DNA from: Henriciella sp.
Lineage (GTDB): Bacteria > Pseudomonadota > Alphaproteobacteria > Caulobacterales > Hyphomonadaceae
Length of the DNA stretch: 64,000 nucleotides
NCBI GenBank assembly: GCA_013213785.1
Contig: JABSPZ010000005.1
Coordinates: forward strand, 62,001 to 126,000
Direction: 5' to 3'
Shown here: in pieces, positions 17,756-27,159 of the stretch
Layout: every line of letters starts with the position of its first letter
Numbering within the stretch: the stretch's first letter is position 1
The notes under the pieces: generated by a model
Database searches by the model: none
What the model was told of the DNA's origin: nothing
Seen by the model: only the letters and a program-made list of their open reading frames with translations
Made by a program: the position numbers and the translations under genes

Positions 17756-18316
17756 ATGATAAACGATAAATCTTCTTCCGGGCCAGATTGGCACGGCACC
17801 ACCATTCTCGCGGTTCGAACAGACAAACATGTCGCCATGTTGAGCGATGGTCAGGTCTCCATGGGCCAGACGGTTATGAAGGGGAATGCCCGCAAGGTGC
17901 GCCGTATTGGCGGCGGAGATATTCTTGGCGGATTTGCCGGTGCAACCGCAGATGCATTCACACTGTTTGAGCGCTTGGAGCAAAAGCTTGAGCGTTTCCC
18001 TGGCCAGCTACAGCGCGCAGCGGTAGAACTTGCAAAAGAGTGGCGCACCGAGCGACAGTTGCAAAAGCTCGAAGCCATGCTGATCGTCGCGGATAAAGAA
18101 ACCACATTGGTTGTGACTGGCGCCGGCGATGTTCTGGAACCAGAATATCCGGTGGTCGCGGTGGGATCAGGCGGAAACTATGCCCTCTCAGCTGCCCGCG
18201 CGCTGATCGACTATGAAAAAGATGCGGAGACGCTTGGCCGGAAAGCGATGGAGATCGCCGCCGACATTTGCGTCTACACCAATGCACATTTCACCGTGGA
18301 GGTTTTAGATGTTTGA
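17756..18316 (+). CDS. hslV: HslV, proteolytic subunit of the HslUV (ClpYQ) protease
   Basis: This 186-residue N-terminal nucleophile peptidase forms the double hexamer capped by HslU. Processing between Gly14 and Thr15 ([10 protein letters not shown]) would expose the catalytic threonine, and GNARKVRRI supplies the conserved Lys. The propeptide is 14 residues. Its 3' end overlaps the next gene by 8 nt, which is not hslU but a DUF2157-like membrane protein. An AGAG ribosome site lies 4-5 nt before the ATG. Confidence 0.97.
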   Translation: MINDKSSSGPDWHGTTILAVRTDKHVAMLSDGQVSMGQTVMKGNARKVRRIGGGDILGGFAGATADAFTLFERLEQKLERFPGQLQRAAVELAKEWRTERQLQKLEAMLIVADKETTLVVTGAGDVLEPEYPVVAVGSGGNYALSAARALIDYEKDAETLGRKAMEIAADICVYTNAHFTVEVLDV

Positions 18317-19427
18317 TCGCACAGACCTTCGCGCCGCAGTTGGCGCCAATATCCTGAGCGCTGACCAAGCGTCGCGACTAGAGGCGTTTCTGCTCTCCCG
18401 CAAAGATGATGGCGTTGGAGAAGAACAAGTCGGCCAGGAAAACCTGCGCTTCCTTGCGAATTTCAATGACGTCTTCATCACACTTGGCTTGGTGATCCTC
18501 TTCATTGGCGTGACCACTTTTGTGACCATGATGGCGGCGCCGATGCTGGCGAATGGCGTTATCATGGCAGGCGTCGTATCTGCCCTTATCGTGGGCGGCT
18601 TGGCCTGGGTCCTGCTCGAGTATTTTTGTGGGCGCCGCCGGTTACTCTTACCGAGTATGGCGCTGACGCTCATCTTCTCGCAGTTTGTGTCCTTAGCCGT
18701 GACCGTCTTCGCAGCTAGCTTGATGGGCATCGATACAGAATATGACCTTTTCGAAGTCTTCTCGACAACGGGACGCCTCGGAGTGATCGGATTCTTGGCA
18801 GGCGCTGTAGCGGCAGGCGCGGTTTATCTGCGCTTCCGCCTTCCTTTCTCGCTCGCCGTGATTGCGCTTGGGGTTGCCGGGGCGGTCTATGTCTTCCTTG
18901 GCTTCTTCGGCAATAGCGGTTGGCTGATCGGCGGGGCCGGTTTCTTCTTGATGGGGCTCGCCACTTTGGCCGCCGCGGTCTGGTATGACATGAAAGACCC
19001 AGAGCGGATCCGCAAAGCCTCCGATAATGCCTTCTGGCTACACCTCGCTGCTGCGCCGCAAGTTATTATTGGCGTCAGCACGATGGTCACCGGGTCTAAT
19101 ATCTTCGCTGGCTCTACCAGCGGCACAGACAATGCCACGCAAGGTCTGACTTTGCTGGCAGTCTTGCTGGTCATCGGAGTTGTCTCATTGGCATTGAACC
19201 GTCGTGCGCTGATTGCTGCGAGCCTGGTCACCTTTATCGTCACGCTCAGCTTTGTCCTCAGCCGCGCCGGGCTAAACGCCTCCAATATTTTCATCATGGT
19301 GACCATTCTGATCGGGTCAGGCGTCGTCTTGCTTGGGGCAGGGTGGAAAACCGCACGCAGGGTTGCGCTTGTAATTTTCCCCAAAGGCGACACATGGAAC
19401 CGAGTGTTTCCAACTGAACCTGTTTAG
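18309..19427 (+). CDS. DUF2157-like polytopic membrane protein between hslV and hslU
   Basis: This 372-residue protein has a soluble N-terminal segment (about 1-50, [20 protein letters not shown]) followed by roughly ten hydrophobic helices, the arrangement of DUF2157-type proteins (family assignment from pattern only). It overlaps hslV by 8 nt and ends 9 nt before hslU, so it must be co-transcribed and probably coupled with the protease subunits. The function is unknown. The placement suggests envelope stress or membrane-protein quality control, but the sequence shows no catalytic motif. Confidence 0.75.
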   Translation: MFDRTDLRAAVGANILSADQASRLEAFLLSRKDDGVGEEQVGQENLRFLANFNDVFITLGLVILFIGVTTFVTMMAAPMLANGVIMAGVVSALIVGGLAWVLLEYFCGRRRLLLPSMALTLIFSQFVSLAVTVFAASLMGIDTEYDLFEVFSTTGRLGVIGFLAGAVAAGAVYLRFRLPFSLAVIALGVAGAVYVFLGFFGNSGWLIGGAGFFLMGLATLAAAVWYDMKDPERIRKASDNAFWLHLAAAPQVIIGVSTMVTGSNIFAGSTSGTDNATQGLTLLAVLLVIGVVSLALNRRALIAASLVTFIVTLSFVLSRAGLNASNIFIMVTILIGSGVVLLGAGWKTARRVALVIFPKGDTWNRVFPTEPV

Positions 19428-19436
19428 AAGATCTGC

Positions 19437-20741
19437 ATGACTGAACTGACGCCCGCCGAGATCGTCTCGGAGCTTGATCGCCACATTGTCGGACAACAAG
19501 ACGCGAAACGGGCGGTCGCCCTCGCCCTACGCAATCGCTGGCGCCGCAAACAGGCCCCTGAAGGCCTGCGCGAAGAGATCACGCCGAAGAACATCTTGAT
19601 GATCGGGCCAACCGGTGTCGGCAAAACGGAAGTATCGCGTCGCCTAGCAAAGCTAGCCAATGCGCCTTTCCTGAAAGTCGAAGCAACCAAGTTCACAGAA
19701 GTTGGCTATGTTGGCCGCGACGTCGAACAGATCGTCCGCGATCTCGTCGAGTCAGCGATTGGCATGCTGCGCGATCAAAAGCGTAAGACAGTCGAAGACC
19801 AGGCCCGCGACACCGCCGAGGAACGTTTGCTTGACGCTTTGGTCGGTTCTGATGCGCAGTCATCGACCCGCGAAGTGTTTCGACGGAAGCTACGGGATGG
19901 TGAGCTGGACGATAAATCAGTCGATATAGACCTGGCAGAATCGCAAGGCGCGACGCCGATGATGGATATCCCGGGCGGCGGCGGCTCGATGGGCATGATC
20001 AATCTTGGCGATATGCTCGGCAAAGCCATGGGCGGCCGCACAAAACGCGTGCGCACCACGGTGCGCGAGGCCTATCAGCCGCTGATCGATGAAGAAGCCG
20101 ACAAGCTCATTGATGAAGATACGATCGCCCGCGACGCCGTGCGCGCGGTGGAAGAAGACGGGATCGTGTTCCTGGATGAGATCGATAAAGTCGCAGGCGC
20201 GTCTGGTCGGTCAGGCGCAGATGTCAGCCGGGAAGGGGTCCAGCGTGACCTGCTGCCGCTGATTGAAGGCACCACAGTCTCGACCAAGCGTGGCCCGGTC
20301 AAAACAGACCATATCCTTTTCATTGCTTCAGGGGCGTTCCACGTCTCAAAGCCATCCGACTTGTTGCCGGAGCTACAAGGGCGCCTCCCGATCCGGGTTG
20401 AGCTGACCGCGCTAACGCGGGACGATATGCGCCGGATCTTGGTTGAGCCTGAAGCGTCTTTGATCCGTCAACATCAAGCCTTGATGGACGCCGAAGGGGT
20501 CGAGCTCACGTTCGAAGAAACCGCGATCGATGCGCTTGCTGATTTGGCCGTGAAAGTGAATGAAAGCGTTGAGAATATCGGCGCGCGGCGCCTGCACACG
20601 GTCATGGAACGCCTGCTCGACGAGATCAGCTTCACCGCATCCGATCGCAAAGGCGAAACCGTTACGATCACTGAAGACTATGTCACGGCGCAATTGTCCG
20701 ATCTGGTCGGCAATGCGGACCTGTCTAAGTTTATTCTTTAG
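19437..20741 (+). CDS. hslU: HslU, AAA+ unfoldase of the HslUV protease
   Basis: This 434-residue AAA+ ATPase unfolds substrates for HslV. The Walker A GPTGVGKT is at residues 57-64 and Walker B is [10 protein letters not shown]. The intermediate (I) domain lies between them, and the C-terminus ends LSKFIL, the tail that docks into HslV. It is separated from hslV by the DUF2157-like gene. The last 11 nt overlap a convergent DMT permease. Confidence 0.97.
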   Translation: MTELTPAEIVSELDRHIVGQQDAKRAVALALRNRWRRKQAPEGLREEITPKNILMIGPTGVGKTEVSRRLAKLANAPFLKVEATKFTEVGYVGRDVEQIVRDLVESAIGMLRDQKRKTVEDQARDTAEERLLDALVGSDAQSSTREVFRRKLRDGELDDKSVDIDLAESQGATPMMDIPGGGGSMGMINLGDMLGKAMGGRTKRVRTTVREAYQPLIDEEADKLIDEDTIARDAVRAVEEDGIVFLDEIDKVAGASGRSGADVSREGVQRDLLPLIEGTTVSTKRGPVKTDHILFIASGAFHVSKPSDLLPELQGRLPIRVELTALTRDDMRRILVEPEASLIRQHQALMDAEGVELTFEETAIDALADLAVKVNESVENIGARRLHTVMERLLDEISFTASDRKGETVTITEDYVTAQLSDLVGNADLSKFIL

Positions 20742-21636
20742 CGGTGACGGGCGCCGGTCGCCCGCGCTGCGAGATCAAAATGCCTAGAAGAATGAGGAAG
20801 CCGCCGCCTGCTTGCAACGGTGTCAGCGGTTCTTCAAACAATTGCCAAGAGATGGCCGCGGCGACCACGGGTTGGACCAAGATCAGAACACCTGCAATCG
20901 CTGTTGGGGTATGCCCAAGACCAAGAATGATTAGTCCCTGACCGCCAACATGAACCACAATGGCGAGGAATAGGGGCACAATGAAACCGGATAGAGACTC
21001 CGGCAAAAAGCTTTCGCGAAACGCTAAGACAAGGAAGATGGCCACAAAGGTCTCGACCAAAGTCAGCCAGAAAATTGCTTCGAGGCCGCCCATGGTCCGG
21101 CGCGCGACTTTCGCAGCGACCACGTAACAGGACACCCCAATCGCGGCGGCGATCGCGATGAGATCGCCGCGCAAATCTGTCTTCCCATCCGCCACGCCGC
21201 CGAGCGACAGCGCTGCGGCCCCAAGGCATGCGATCAGGATCGCGATCACCCACATCCAACCCGGACGCTCTTTTAGGAAGATCCACGCGGTCAGGCCGAC
21301 CCCGATGTTTCCGAGATTCACCATAAAAGTGGCGTTGGCGACCGTGGTGAAGGTAAGGGACCAATGCCACAGGCCGAGCTCAAGGGCGAAAAAGATGCCG
21401 GCAATGATCACAAATTTGTTCGGCTTTGGCGGCAGCCTGCGCTGGATCAAGACCACCATCACGAACAGGATAGGAAGTGCAAAAGCAAACCGCCAGAAGG
21501 CAATGGCTTGCGGCCCGAGATCGTCTAACCCAAGGCGCAATCCAATGGGGGCGAGGCCGATACAGATGCCGCCCATCAAGACCATAAGCGGTCCGAACCA
21601 CGCGCGCGTGGCCGTCGCTGATACTTGCTTGGTCAT
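20731..21636 (-). CDS. EamA/DMT-superfamily permease
   Basis: The 301-residue protein has ten hydrophobic segments in two EamA repeats (about 15-145 and 160-290). Landmarks are [25 protein letters not shown] and [23 protein letters not shown] in two halves. These are drug/metabolite exporters of the inner membrane; the substrate is unknown. The ATG immediately follows the gluQ stop (TAAATG), so it is the second gene of a gluQ operon. Its 3' end overlaps hslU by 11 nt in convergent orientation. Confidence 0.88.
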   Translation of the reverse strand: MTKQVSATATRAWFGPLMVLMGGICIGLAPIGLRLGLDDLGPQAIAFWRFAFALPILFVMVVLIQRRLPPKPNKFVIIAGIFFALELGLWHWSLTFTTVANATFMVNLGNIGVGLTAWIFLKERPGWMWVIAILIACLGAAALSLGGVADGKTDLRGDLIAIAAAIGVSCYVVAAKVARRTMGGLEAIFWLTLVETFVAIFLVLAFRESFLPESLSGFIVPLFLAIVVHVGGQGLIILGLGHTPTAIAGVLILVQPVVAAAISWQLFEEPLTPLQAGGGFLILLGILISQRGRPAPVTAKE

Positions 21637-22473
21637 TTAGGCAAACCCCAATCGAACGCGAACTTGATCCGCCGTCATACCGTCCGCGCGAAGGCTCGCA
21701 AGCGAAATACTTTTTTGGCGTTTGGAGAGTTTGTTGCCTTCCTCATCCAGCAGCAGCTGGTGGTGCTGATAGATGGGTTGAGGCCAATCCATCAGGGCTT
21801 GCAAGAGCGTGTGAATATGCGGGGCATCGATCAGGTCCTCGCCGCGAACAATATGGGTTATGCCTTGCAGAGCATCATCATGCGTTGCTGCAATGTGATA
21901 AGCGCTTGGACTATCTTTCCGGGCGATCACAATATCCCCGTGCTGGTCTGGATCAACGCGCCGAACCTCCAGGCCACTGGGAGAGGTCTCCCGATAGGCA
22001 AGGCTGTCATAAGCGGCTCCAAGATGATCTCGCGCTCGGCTCAGGGACAGGCGCCAAGCGAAGGGAACGCCATCATTAAGACGCTGCGCCTCTTGTTCCA
22101 AAGATATCGGGCCAGGACGCAAGGGATCGTCGAGCGCGGCGAGTTCAGCGCGCGTTCGAAAGCACCGATAGGCGAGCCCCATCTGGTTAAGTCTCTTAAC
22201 GCAGGTCCGATAATCGTCGAAGTGGTCCGATTGCACGCGCACCGGTTCAGGCCATGACAGACCAAGCCATGAGAGGTCTTCATAGATGGCGTCGGTATAT
22301 TCCGGACGGCACCGCGTCGTATCGATATCCTCGATCCTCAGCCAGACCTCGCCGCCCGCCTGTTCCGCGACGCGCCACACATGCAAAGCGGAGAGCGCAT
22401 GTCCCAAATGAAGAAAATACGTGGGAGATGGGGCAAAACGGGTCCGAAACGCGCTCAACTGTGACCTCCTCAC
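21637..22473 (-). CDS. gluQ: Glutamyl-Q tRNA(Asp) synthetase GluQ (YadB family)
   Basis: This 278-residue protein is the catalytic core of a class I Glu-tRNA synthetase without an anticodon-binding domain. RFAPSPTYFLHLGHALSAL holds the HIGH motif (HLGH, 22-25) and GNKLSKRQKS the KMSKS equivalent. GluQ attaches glutamate to queuosine at position 34 of tRNA(Asp). It heads a two-gene run with the EamA permease and is divergent from the 348-residue unknown protein, with ~100 bp between. Confidence 0.93.
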   Translation of the reverse strand: MRRSQLSAFRTRFAPSPTYFLHLGHALSALHVWRVAEQAGGEVWLRIEDIDTTRCRPEYTDAIYEDLSWLGLSWPEPVRVQSDHFDDYRTCVKRLNQMGLAYRCFRTRAELAALDDPLRPGPISLEQEAQRLNDGVPFAWRLSLSRARDHLGAAYDSLAYRETSPSGLEVRRVDPDQHGDIVIARKDSPSAYHIAATHDDALQGITHIVRGEDLIDAPHIHTLLQALMDWPQPIYQHHQLLLDEEGNKLSKRQKSISLASLRADGMTADQVRVRLGFA

Positions 22474-22577
22474 CCCGACTCCAAAAGGATTCCCGACCTA
22501 GCAGTCATTTTGCATTGCGAGAATGCCTTCCCGTAAGGTATCGACATCACAGTTGCGTATAACCAGGCCAAACAGAC

Positions 22578-23624
22578 ATGCCCGACCAGCTTTCACCCCT
22601 AATCGAGTGGTTCAATGCCACGATCGCCGGATCGGCTTTGTGGAGCGGACTCGGTCTTTTGGCTGTTGGTTTGGTCGCTCTGTATCTGCTCTCCTTGGCA
22701 GCACGCGGCGCGGCGAGCCTTGTCAGCATTCTGATGACCAATATGGCCAGCCGAAAGCGACGTTCGACGCAAGGCTTCGGCCTCGCCATCTCGCCGCTGT
22801 CAGGACCCAAGGGCGCGGCTCAGACAAAAGCGATTATTTCGGCCCTCGAAACCCACCTTGAGCAATTCATGTTCGGGTCGCCGTTTGAAATCGTTCGCGC
22901 CCCGAAACTGCGCGCGAAAGGCTCTAAAGGTCTTCGGGCTGCCGCAACGGGCTGGCTGGAAAAGTCATCGACCGACCTGATCGTCTGGGGCTATCGCCCG
23001 CGCGGTAAAGATGAAGCCTCGCGCGTGGAAGTCCTATCGCTGGGGGGCTCGCTTCCCCCAAGTGACGCCATGCACTCAGAAGGTTTGCTGCCCTTTGTGA
23101 CGCGCGAGAATGAGGACACCACGTCTCGCACAATCGCCTATTTGATCGCGCGCGCCTTGCAGCCAGGTCTTGGCGATGGGTCGGCCTTCCGCGCTGACAA
23201 GCTCGCGCCGGTCGCGGACGTCATCATGAGCTGTTTGCAAGACGAAGGCGCTCTGCCCACGCAAACCCGCAATACGCTGGAAATGGATTATTGCTCCATG
23301 GCGATTGCGCTCAACACCGAAGAGCACCTGGCCCGCGTTGTTGAGCTCCGCCGCAAGCGCCTCGCGAGTGAAGAGCCTTTGGCGCCCGCCGACGAGATCC
23401 AAGCGCGTATCGATCTTGGACGCGCACTCCTACTGATCTCAAATTCAAATTTTGATCCCGTCCGCGTGCGCGAAGCGATGGATCACCTCAAAATCGCGGT
23501 TGAGCGTTTGAAAGTCGATCCGATCTTGCGCCTGGCGCAGCAAACAAACCAAGCCGTTCAGCAAGGCCAAGCCATGCTGTCTAATCGTAAGCGGTTTTCC
23601 GTAACGGGCGGCTCGACCATTTAG
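22578..23624 (+). CDS. Membrane-anchored protein of unknown function
   Basis: I do not recognise this 348-residue protein. A single N-terminal transmembrane helix (about 20-45, [21 protein letters not shown]) is followed by a cytoplasmic domain. About residues 70-150 contain an alpha/beta region with [13 protein letters not shown]; the remainder is helical and TPR-like ([27 protein letters not shown]-type pairs). It overlaps msrA by 4 nt in convergent orientation. It is divergent from gluQ. Confidence 0.72.
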   Translation: MPDQLSPLIEWFNATIAGSALWSGLGLLAVGLVALYLLSLAARGAASLVSILMTNMASRKRRSTQGFGLAISPLSGPKGAAQTKAIISALETHLEQFMFGSPFEIVRAPKLRAKGSKGLRAAATGWLEKSSTDLIVWGYRPRGKDEASRVEVLSLGGSLPPSDAMHSEGLLPFVTRENEDTTSRTIAYLIARALQPGLGDGSAFRADKLAPVADVIMSCLQDEGALPTQTRNTLEMDYCSMAIALNTEEHLARVVELRRKRLASEEPLAPADEIQARIDLGRALLLISNSNFDPVRVREAMDHLKIAVERLKVDPILRLAQQTNQAVQQGQAMLSNRKRFSVTGGSTI

Positions 23625-24277
23625 TCGAGCGCGTGTGCCCCTGGCATTGGGCAGGTCACGCCGGTTCCGCCAATCCCGCAATAGCCTGCTGGGTTCTTCG
23701 CCAAATACTGCTGATGGTAATCCTCAGCTGCGTAGAACGCGTCGAGCGGTTTGATCTCTGTTGTGATCTCGCCCCGTCCCGCTGCAACAAGCGCTCGGTT
23801 ATAGGCCTCACGGCTCGCATCAACCACGGCTTTGTCCGCCGCGTTCAACGTATAGATGGCAGAGCGGTATTGGGTGCCAATATCATTGCCTTGGCGCATG
23901 CCTTGGGTCGGGTCATGGCTCTCCCAGAACAGTTTCAGAAGCGCATCCAGTGAAATGACCTTTGGATCATAGACGACGCGCACAACTTCCGTATGACCGG
24001 TTTTGCCGGAGCAGGCTTCTTCATAAGTTGGGTTCGGCGTATAGCCGCCCGCATAACCAACCTGCGTGACATAGACACCGTCTGCCTGCCAGAACACACG
24101 CTCTGCGCCCCAGAAACATCCGAGCGCGAAGACGATTTCTTCCAGTCCCTCCGGCGTTGGCGCATTTAAGTCTCGACCATTCACGAAATGCGTATCGGCT
24201 GTCGGGATCGCCATGGCGCGGCCAGGTAGCGCTGTTTCGCGCGTTGGGAGGTCCAAGGGTTTGCGAGAGAAAAACAT
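23621..24277 (-). CDS. msrA: Peptide methionine (S)-S-oxide reductase MsrA
   Basis: MsrA repairs Met-S-sulfoxide in proteins using thioredoxin. The catalytic Cys54 lies in [29 protein letters not shown] and [21 protein letters not shown] are family signatures, and the C-terminal [12 protein letters not shown] holds the recycling cysteines. I chose the ATG at 24277 (GGAGTTGAT upstream), giving 218 residues, of which the first ~45 extend beyond the usual core. A longer frame to 24307 is less likely. Confidence 0.95.
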   Translation of the reverse strand: MFFSRKPLDLPTRETALPGRAMAIPTADTHFVNGRDLNAPTPEGLEEIVFALGCFWGAERVFWQADGVYVTQVGYAGGYTPNPTYEEACSGKTGHTEVVRVVYDPKVISLDALLKLFWESHDPTQGMRQGNDIGTQYRSAIYTLNAADKAVVDASREAYNRALVAAGRGEITTEIKPLDAFYAAEDYHQQYLAKNPAGYCGIGGTGVTCPMPGAHALD

Positions 24278-24381
24278 ATCAACTCCGTGTGCCGGTTCGA
24301 TCCTCAATATGGGCCATGTGCAGCCAACTGCAATGTCTTCTCTTGCGATATCGCGTCCCTCCAGTATACAGCCCGGCTTAC

Positions 24382-24472
24382 GGTGAGGTGGCCGAGTGGT
24401 CGAAGGCGCACGCCTGGAACGCGTGTAGGCGGTATCCCCGTCTCCAGGGTTCGAATCCCTGTCTCACCGCCA
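24382..24472 (+). tRNA. tRNA-Ser (anticodon GGA)
   Basis: The 91-nt gene folds as a class II tRNA. The acceptor GGTGAGG pairs with TCTCACC (G-T wobble at the seventh pair), followed by discriminator G and encoded CCA. The D-arm is GCCGAGTGGTCGAAGGC, the anticodon arm CACGC-CTGGAAC-GCGTG exposes GGA for UCC/UCU, a long variable arm follows, and the T-arm has GGTTCGAAT. The IS3 remnant begins some 280 bp downstream. Confidence 0.97.
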
Positions 24473-24749
24473 CTTGCGTGCATTAAAACGCTAAATTAAT
24501 TGCATTTTCTCAATAAGCAGATAATCGTACCTAACCTTTTACCTTGCCCTACGGGTTCGCTTGGCGTTGTGACAGGTTTTAGATCTGATGTCTGCTTTCG
24601 GCGTCGAAGCGGACATTAAACGATCTTTGCCGGTTTTGCTCCGTCGCCCTCGGTTCACCCTTACATCAGGCCGGTTCTTAACTCGAGCTATGGGCCAGTT
24701 CTGCTGAGGTAATCCCAAGCCAACAACTGAAGAGCCCGATCTCGATGTT
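24473..24749. other. Non-coding stretch between tRNA-Ser and the IS3 remnant
   Basis: About 280 bp without a credible gene. It contains an imperfect hairpin at 24586-24616 and the sequence ATGGGCCAGTT (24690-24700), repeated in direct orientation at the far side of the transposase remnant. It looks like insertion and deletion debris. Confidence 0.5.
24586..24616. repeat. Imperfect inverted repeat ATGTCTGCTTTCG / CGAAGCGGACAT
   Basis: Two near-complementary arms of 13 and 12 nt surround a short GCGT loop. From memory, AATGTCCGCTT-type sequences recur between genes in many alphaproteobacteria, so this may be a dispersed palindromic unit; other copies were not searched for. Confidence 0.45.
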
Positions 24750-25036
24750 TCAGACGCGAGTGTCCAGCCCCTCACGTCGCCAGATGCGATAAACGCGTCC
24801 TTCACTCACCGACCATATATCGTCATTAAGAAGAGCGGTGATGCATCGATACCCATACCGACCGAAGCGTTCAGCCAAGTTGATGATCGCATCTGTCAGT
24901 GCGGCCTCATCTGCTCTGGGTGTCGGGACACGTCGCTGCGTTGAGCGATGCTGGCCGACCGCGCGGCAAGCTCGGCGTACTGAGACGCCAAGCTCTTCTA
25001 CCACGTAATCGACTGCAATGCGTTTACGTGAGGGGC
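24750..25036 (-). pseudogene. IS3-family transposase OrfB, 3'-truncated remnant
   Basis: Only the first ~95 codons of OrfB survive: SRKRIAVDYVVEELGVSVRRACRAV, then GQHRSTQRRVP and RFGRYGYRCITALLNDD (given in pieces), ending VYRIWRREGLDTRV and a stop. In intact IS3 OrfB the sequence would continue for ~170 residues through the DDE integrase core, so the catalytic domain is missing. It lies in a shifted frame directly after OrfA, as expected for programmed -1 frameshifting. The element cannot transpose on its own. Confidence 0.85.
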
Positions 25037-25312
25037 TTAGAACTTTCCCCGCACGACTTCTTGAAGAATTTGATTGTCCAAGGTGAGATCAGATACAGCT
25101 CGCCGTAAACGCGCGTTCTCCTTCTCAATATCCTTCATGCGTTTAGCTTGGCCGATTTGTAGACCGCCATACTCCTTGCGCCAGCGATAATACGACTGCT
25201 CGCTGACGCCGATCGCACGCGCAGCATTTCCGATCGTCTCGCCCTGGCTCAGGCGCACTTCAACTTCGCGCAGATTAGCAATGATCTCTTCAGGCTTGGC
25301 TCTCTTGCCCAT
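25037..25312 (-). CDS. IS3-family transposase OrfA (intact frame in a dead element)
   Basis: This 91-residue DNA-binding subunit has an N-terminal helix-turn-helix (PEEIIANLREVEVRLSQG, then TIGNAARAIGVSEQSYYRWRKEYGG) and a C-terminal leucine-zipper helix (KRMKDIEKENARLRRAVSDL, LDNQILQEVV). In a complete element it would be fused by frameshifting to OrfB, here truncated. The frame is intact but probably has no function without OrfB. Confidence 0.9.
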   Translation of the reverse strand: MGKRAKPEEIIANLREVEVRLSQGETIGNAARAIGVSEQSYYRWRKEYGGLQIGQAKRMKDIEKENARLRRAVSDLTLDNQILQEVVRGKF

Positions 25313-25402
25313 GGTTCAACTCCATTTCAGAGCCGATCCTCTCTCAAAACATGGGCCAGTTTTTCGAAGGCAGTCCAGATCTCCCATGTGCGATATTTGA
25401 AA

Positions 25403-25418
25403 CTTACCGCTTGGTAGG
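25403..25418. promoter_or_regulatory. TetR-type operator-like palindrome 1
   Basis: CTTACC-GCTT-GGTAGG is a near-perfect inverted repeat in the leader of the TetR gene. Its centre lies exactly 24 bp from that of palindrome 2. Confidence 0.65.
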
Positions 25419-25426
25419 TTGTGTAA

Positions 25427-25442
25427 CTTACCATATGGTAGG
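25427..25442. promoter_or_regulatory. TetR-type operator-like palindrome 2
   Basis: CTTACC-ATAT-GGTAGG, with a perfect TACCATATGGTA core, sits 26 bp before the TetR start codon. With palindrome 1 it suggests cooperative binding of two dimers and autorepression. Confidence 0.7.
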
Positions 25443-25467
25443 GTGTCAAGTTGGATGAGGTCTCACC

Positions 25468-26073
25468 ATGGCTCAAGACACGCGCGAAAGATTGCTAGAC
25501 CAGGCCGAGGCCTTGTTCGCGGAGCGTGGGTTTTACGGCGTGAGCATCGCGGCGATTGCGAGTGAGCTTGGACTCACCAAGCAGGCATTGCTGCATCACT
25601 TCGGCAGCAAGGAGAAACTCTACGGAGAGGTGCTGAAACGGATATCGTCTCGGTTCATGGCGCTTCGTGAGCAACTCTCAGATCTTGAGCCTGTCCAAGG
25701 CTTAAAGGATTACTTTCTCGCGCTTTTGAGGAAGGACCATTTGGGGTCGCACGCGACCACGGTTCTGATGCGCGAACTGCTCGACAATAAGCGCCGTGCT
25801 GACACTGCCGGCACATGGTATCTAAGGGGGTTCTTAGAAAACCTGATTGGCCAGGTGAAAGAGGTCCCGTTATGGCGAGATGCAGGAGACGCCGCAGCCC
25901 TCGCCTTCGTTTATCAAATTCTGGGTGCGATCAATTATTATGAGATCTCGCAGCCAACCCTAACAGGCATATTCGGGCCGGATTTTTATCGCCGTCTTGA
26001 TACAAACTATCCCGACCAATTGGTGCAACTGATTGAAGCCGGCTTGGCGGCTGGTCCACCGTCAGGAAATTAG
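25468..26073 (+). CDS. TetR/AcrR-family transcriptional regulator
   Basis: This 201-residue regulator has the TetR DNA-binding domain at the N-terminus: RERLLDQAEALFAERGFYG, then the recognition region ASELGLTKQALLHHFGSKEKLY (about 27-50). The C-terminal ligand domain is typical of the family but does not reveal the ligand. Two palindromes lie 26-65 bp upstream, so it probably represses itself and perhaps rarD, 54 bp downstream on the same strand. GAGG precedes the ATG. Confidence 0.9.
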   Translation: MAQDTRERLLDQAEALFAERGFYGVSIAAIASELGLTKQALLHHFGSKEKLYGEVLKRISSRFMALREQLSDLEPVQGLKDYFLALLRKDHLGSHATTVLMRELLDNKRRADTAGTWYLRGFLENLIGQVKEVPLWRDAGDAAALAFVYQILGAINYYEISQPTLTGIFGPDFYRRLDTNYPDQLVQLIEAGLAAGPPSGN

Positions 26074-26127
26074 TTCCAAAGGCAACTTTCGGGTGGTGTT
26101 TCGCAACGATCGGCGGTACCGGGGCGA

Positions 26128-27039
26128 ATGTCTTCAAACCTTCGTCTCGGTTTTTTGTGTTGCCTCGGATGTTACACCATCTGGGGATGCTTGCCGCTCT
26201 ATTTCCGTGTTCTCGATCATATCTCTCCAATGGAGATGCTGGCCCATCGTATCATCTGGAGTGTCCCGACGGGTCTCATTCTGATTGTAATCGCGCGAAA
26301 CTGGGCGCAGCTGCGCGCGGCTTTAACGCGTCAGCACGTTCTGTGGCTGACCCTCTCCGCTCTGTTGATTGGCGCAAATTGGCTGGTCTACATCTGGGCT
26401 GTCAGTCAGGAGCGCGTGATGGAGGCGAGCCTCGGTTACTATATCAACCCGCTGGTCAACGTGCTCATCGGCGCGGTGTTTTTCGCAGAGCGCTTGCGCC
26501 CGGCTCAATGGGCGGCGGTTGGGCTCGCCGGGATCGGCGTGACGGTCATGACCAGCGCGCTTGGATATGTGCCGTGGGTGGCGTTGGTCTTGTGTTTCAC
26601 CTTCGCGTTTTACTCGATTATCCGAAAGCAAGTTCAGGTGGATAGCCGCGCTGGATTTGTGGTCGAAGCGGCATTGCTCGCCCCACTCGCTTTGATGTGG
26701 ATGGGCTGGTTTGTCGGACAACCCGGTGGCCGACTGATCGGAGACGGTGGATGGGACATTCCACTCTTGCTCGTTTCAGGTCCGATTACGGCCGTTCCGC
26801 TCATCTTGTTTGCCATCGCTGCAAAGCGATTGAGGCTCTCGACAATCGGGATGATGCAATATCTAGGGCCGACGCTTCAATTCTTGATTTCTGTCTTCGT
26901 CTTCAATGAGGCATTCGGGCTAACTCATGCGATCGCCTTCGCCTTTATTTGGACCGCACTCATCGTGTTTACGATTGATAGTTTGGTGGGGGAGGCGAAA
27001 GCGCGCCGGCTGGCACGGGCCGCCGCATCCTTACGCTAA
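26128..27039 (+). CDS. rarD: RarD-type EamA permease
   Basis: The 303-residue protein has ten hydrophobic segments and the RarD-specific N-terminus (GFLCCLGCYTIWGCLPLYFR, then SPMEMLAHRIIWSVP) plus LSALLIGANWLVYIWAVS. RarD proteins are DMT-family inner-membrane transporters first named chloramphenicol-sensitive; their substrates are poorly defined. It follows a TetR gene by 54 bp and is followed by a strong terminator, making a likely two-gene transcript. Confidence 0.9.
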   Translation: MSSNLRLGFLCCLGCYTIWGCLPLYFRVLDHISPMEMLAHRIIWSVPTGLILIVIARNWAQLRAALTRQHVLWLTLSALLIGANWLVYIWAVSQERVMEASLGYYINPLVNVLIGAVFFAERLRPAQWAAVGLAGIGVTVMTSALGYVPWVALVLCFTFAFYSIIRKQVQVDSRAGFVVEAALLAPLALMWMGWFVGQPGGRLIGDGGWDIPLLLVSGPITAVPLILFAIAAKRLRLSTIGMMQYLGPTLQFLISVFVFNEAFGLTHAIAFAFIWTALIVFTIDSLVGEAKARRLARAAASLR

Positions 27040-27041
27040 AG

Positions 27042-27067
27042 AAAAACCCGGCCTAGGCCGGGTTTAA
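27042..27067 (+). terminator. Terminator after rarD, symmetrical
   Basis: A perfect 10-bp stem AAACCCGGCC/GGCCGGGTTT with a TA loop lies 5 nt after the rarD stop. The A- and T-flanks allow activity in both directions. Confidence 0.85.
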
Positions 27068-27159
27068 AGTGGGTATCATGATTAGGAGTTTCCAAACTCG
27101 AAACACTCGGAGCAAGCGCCGTGCCAGACGGTAAAAAATCTATTAATGCTAGAGAACAT

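Larger units (their letters stand above)
24690..25361 (-). mobile_element. Truncated IS3-family insertion sequence
   Basis: The remnant holds complete OrfA and the first third of OrfB. The upstream end probably lies near 25351-25361, where AACTGGCCCAT (minus strand) precedes OrfA. The same 11 nt recur at 24690-24700 in the same rather than inverted orientation, so they are not a matching terminal-repeat pair; a second, deleted IS copy could explain this. No target-site duplication could be assigned. The boundaries are estimates. Confidence 0.65.

Noticed and set aside
24539-24805. 88-codon open frame on the minus strand next to the IS remnant
   Set aside because: It has no recognisable domain, overlaps the OrfB remnant in another frame and contains the hairpin repeat; it looks non-coding.
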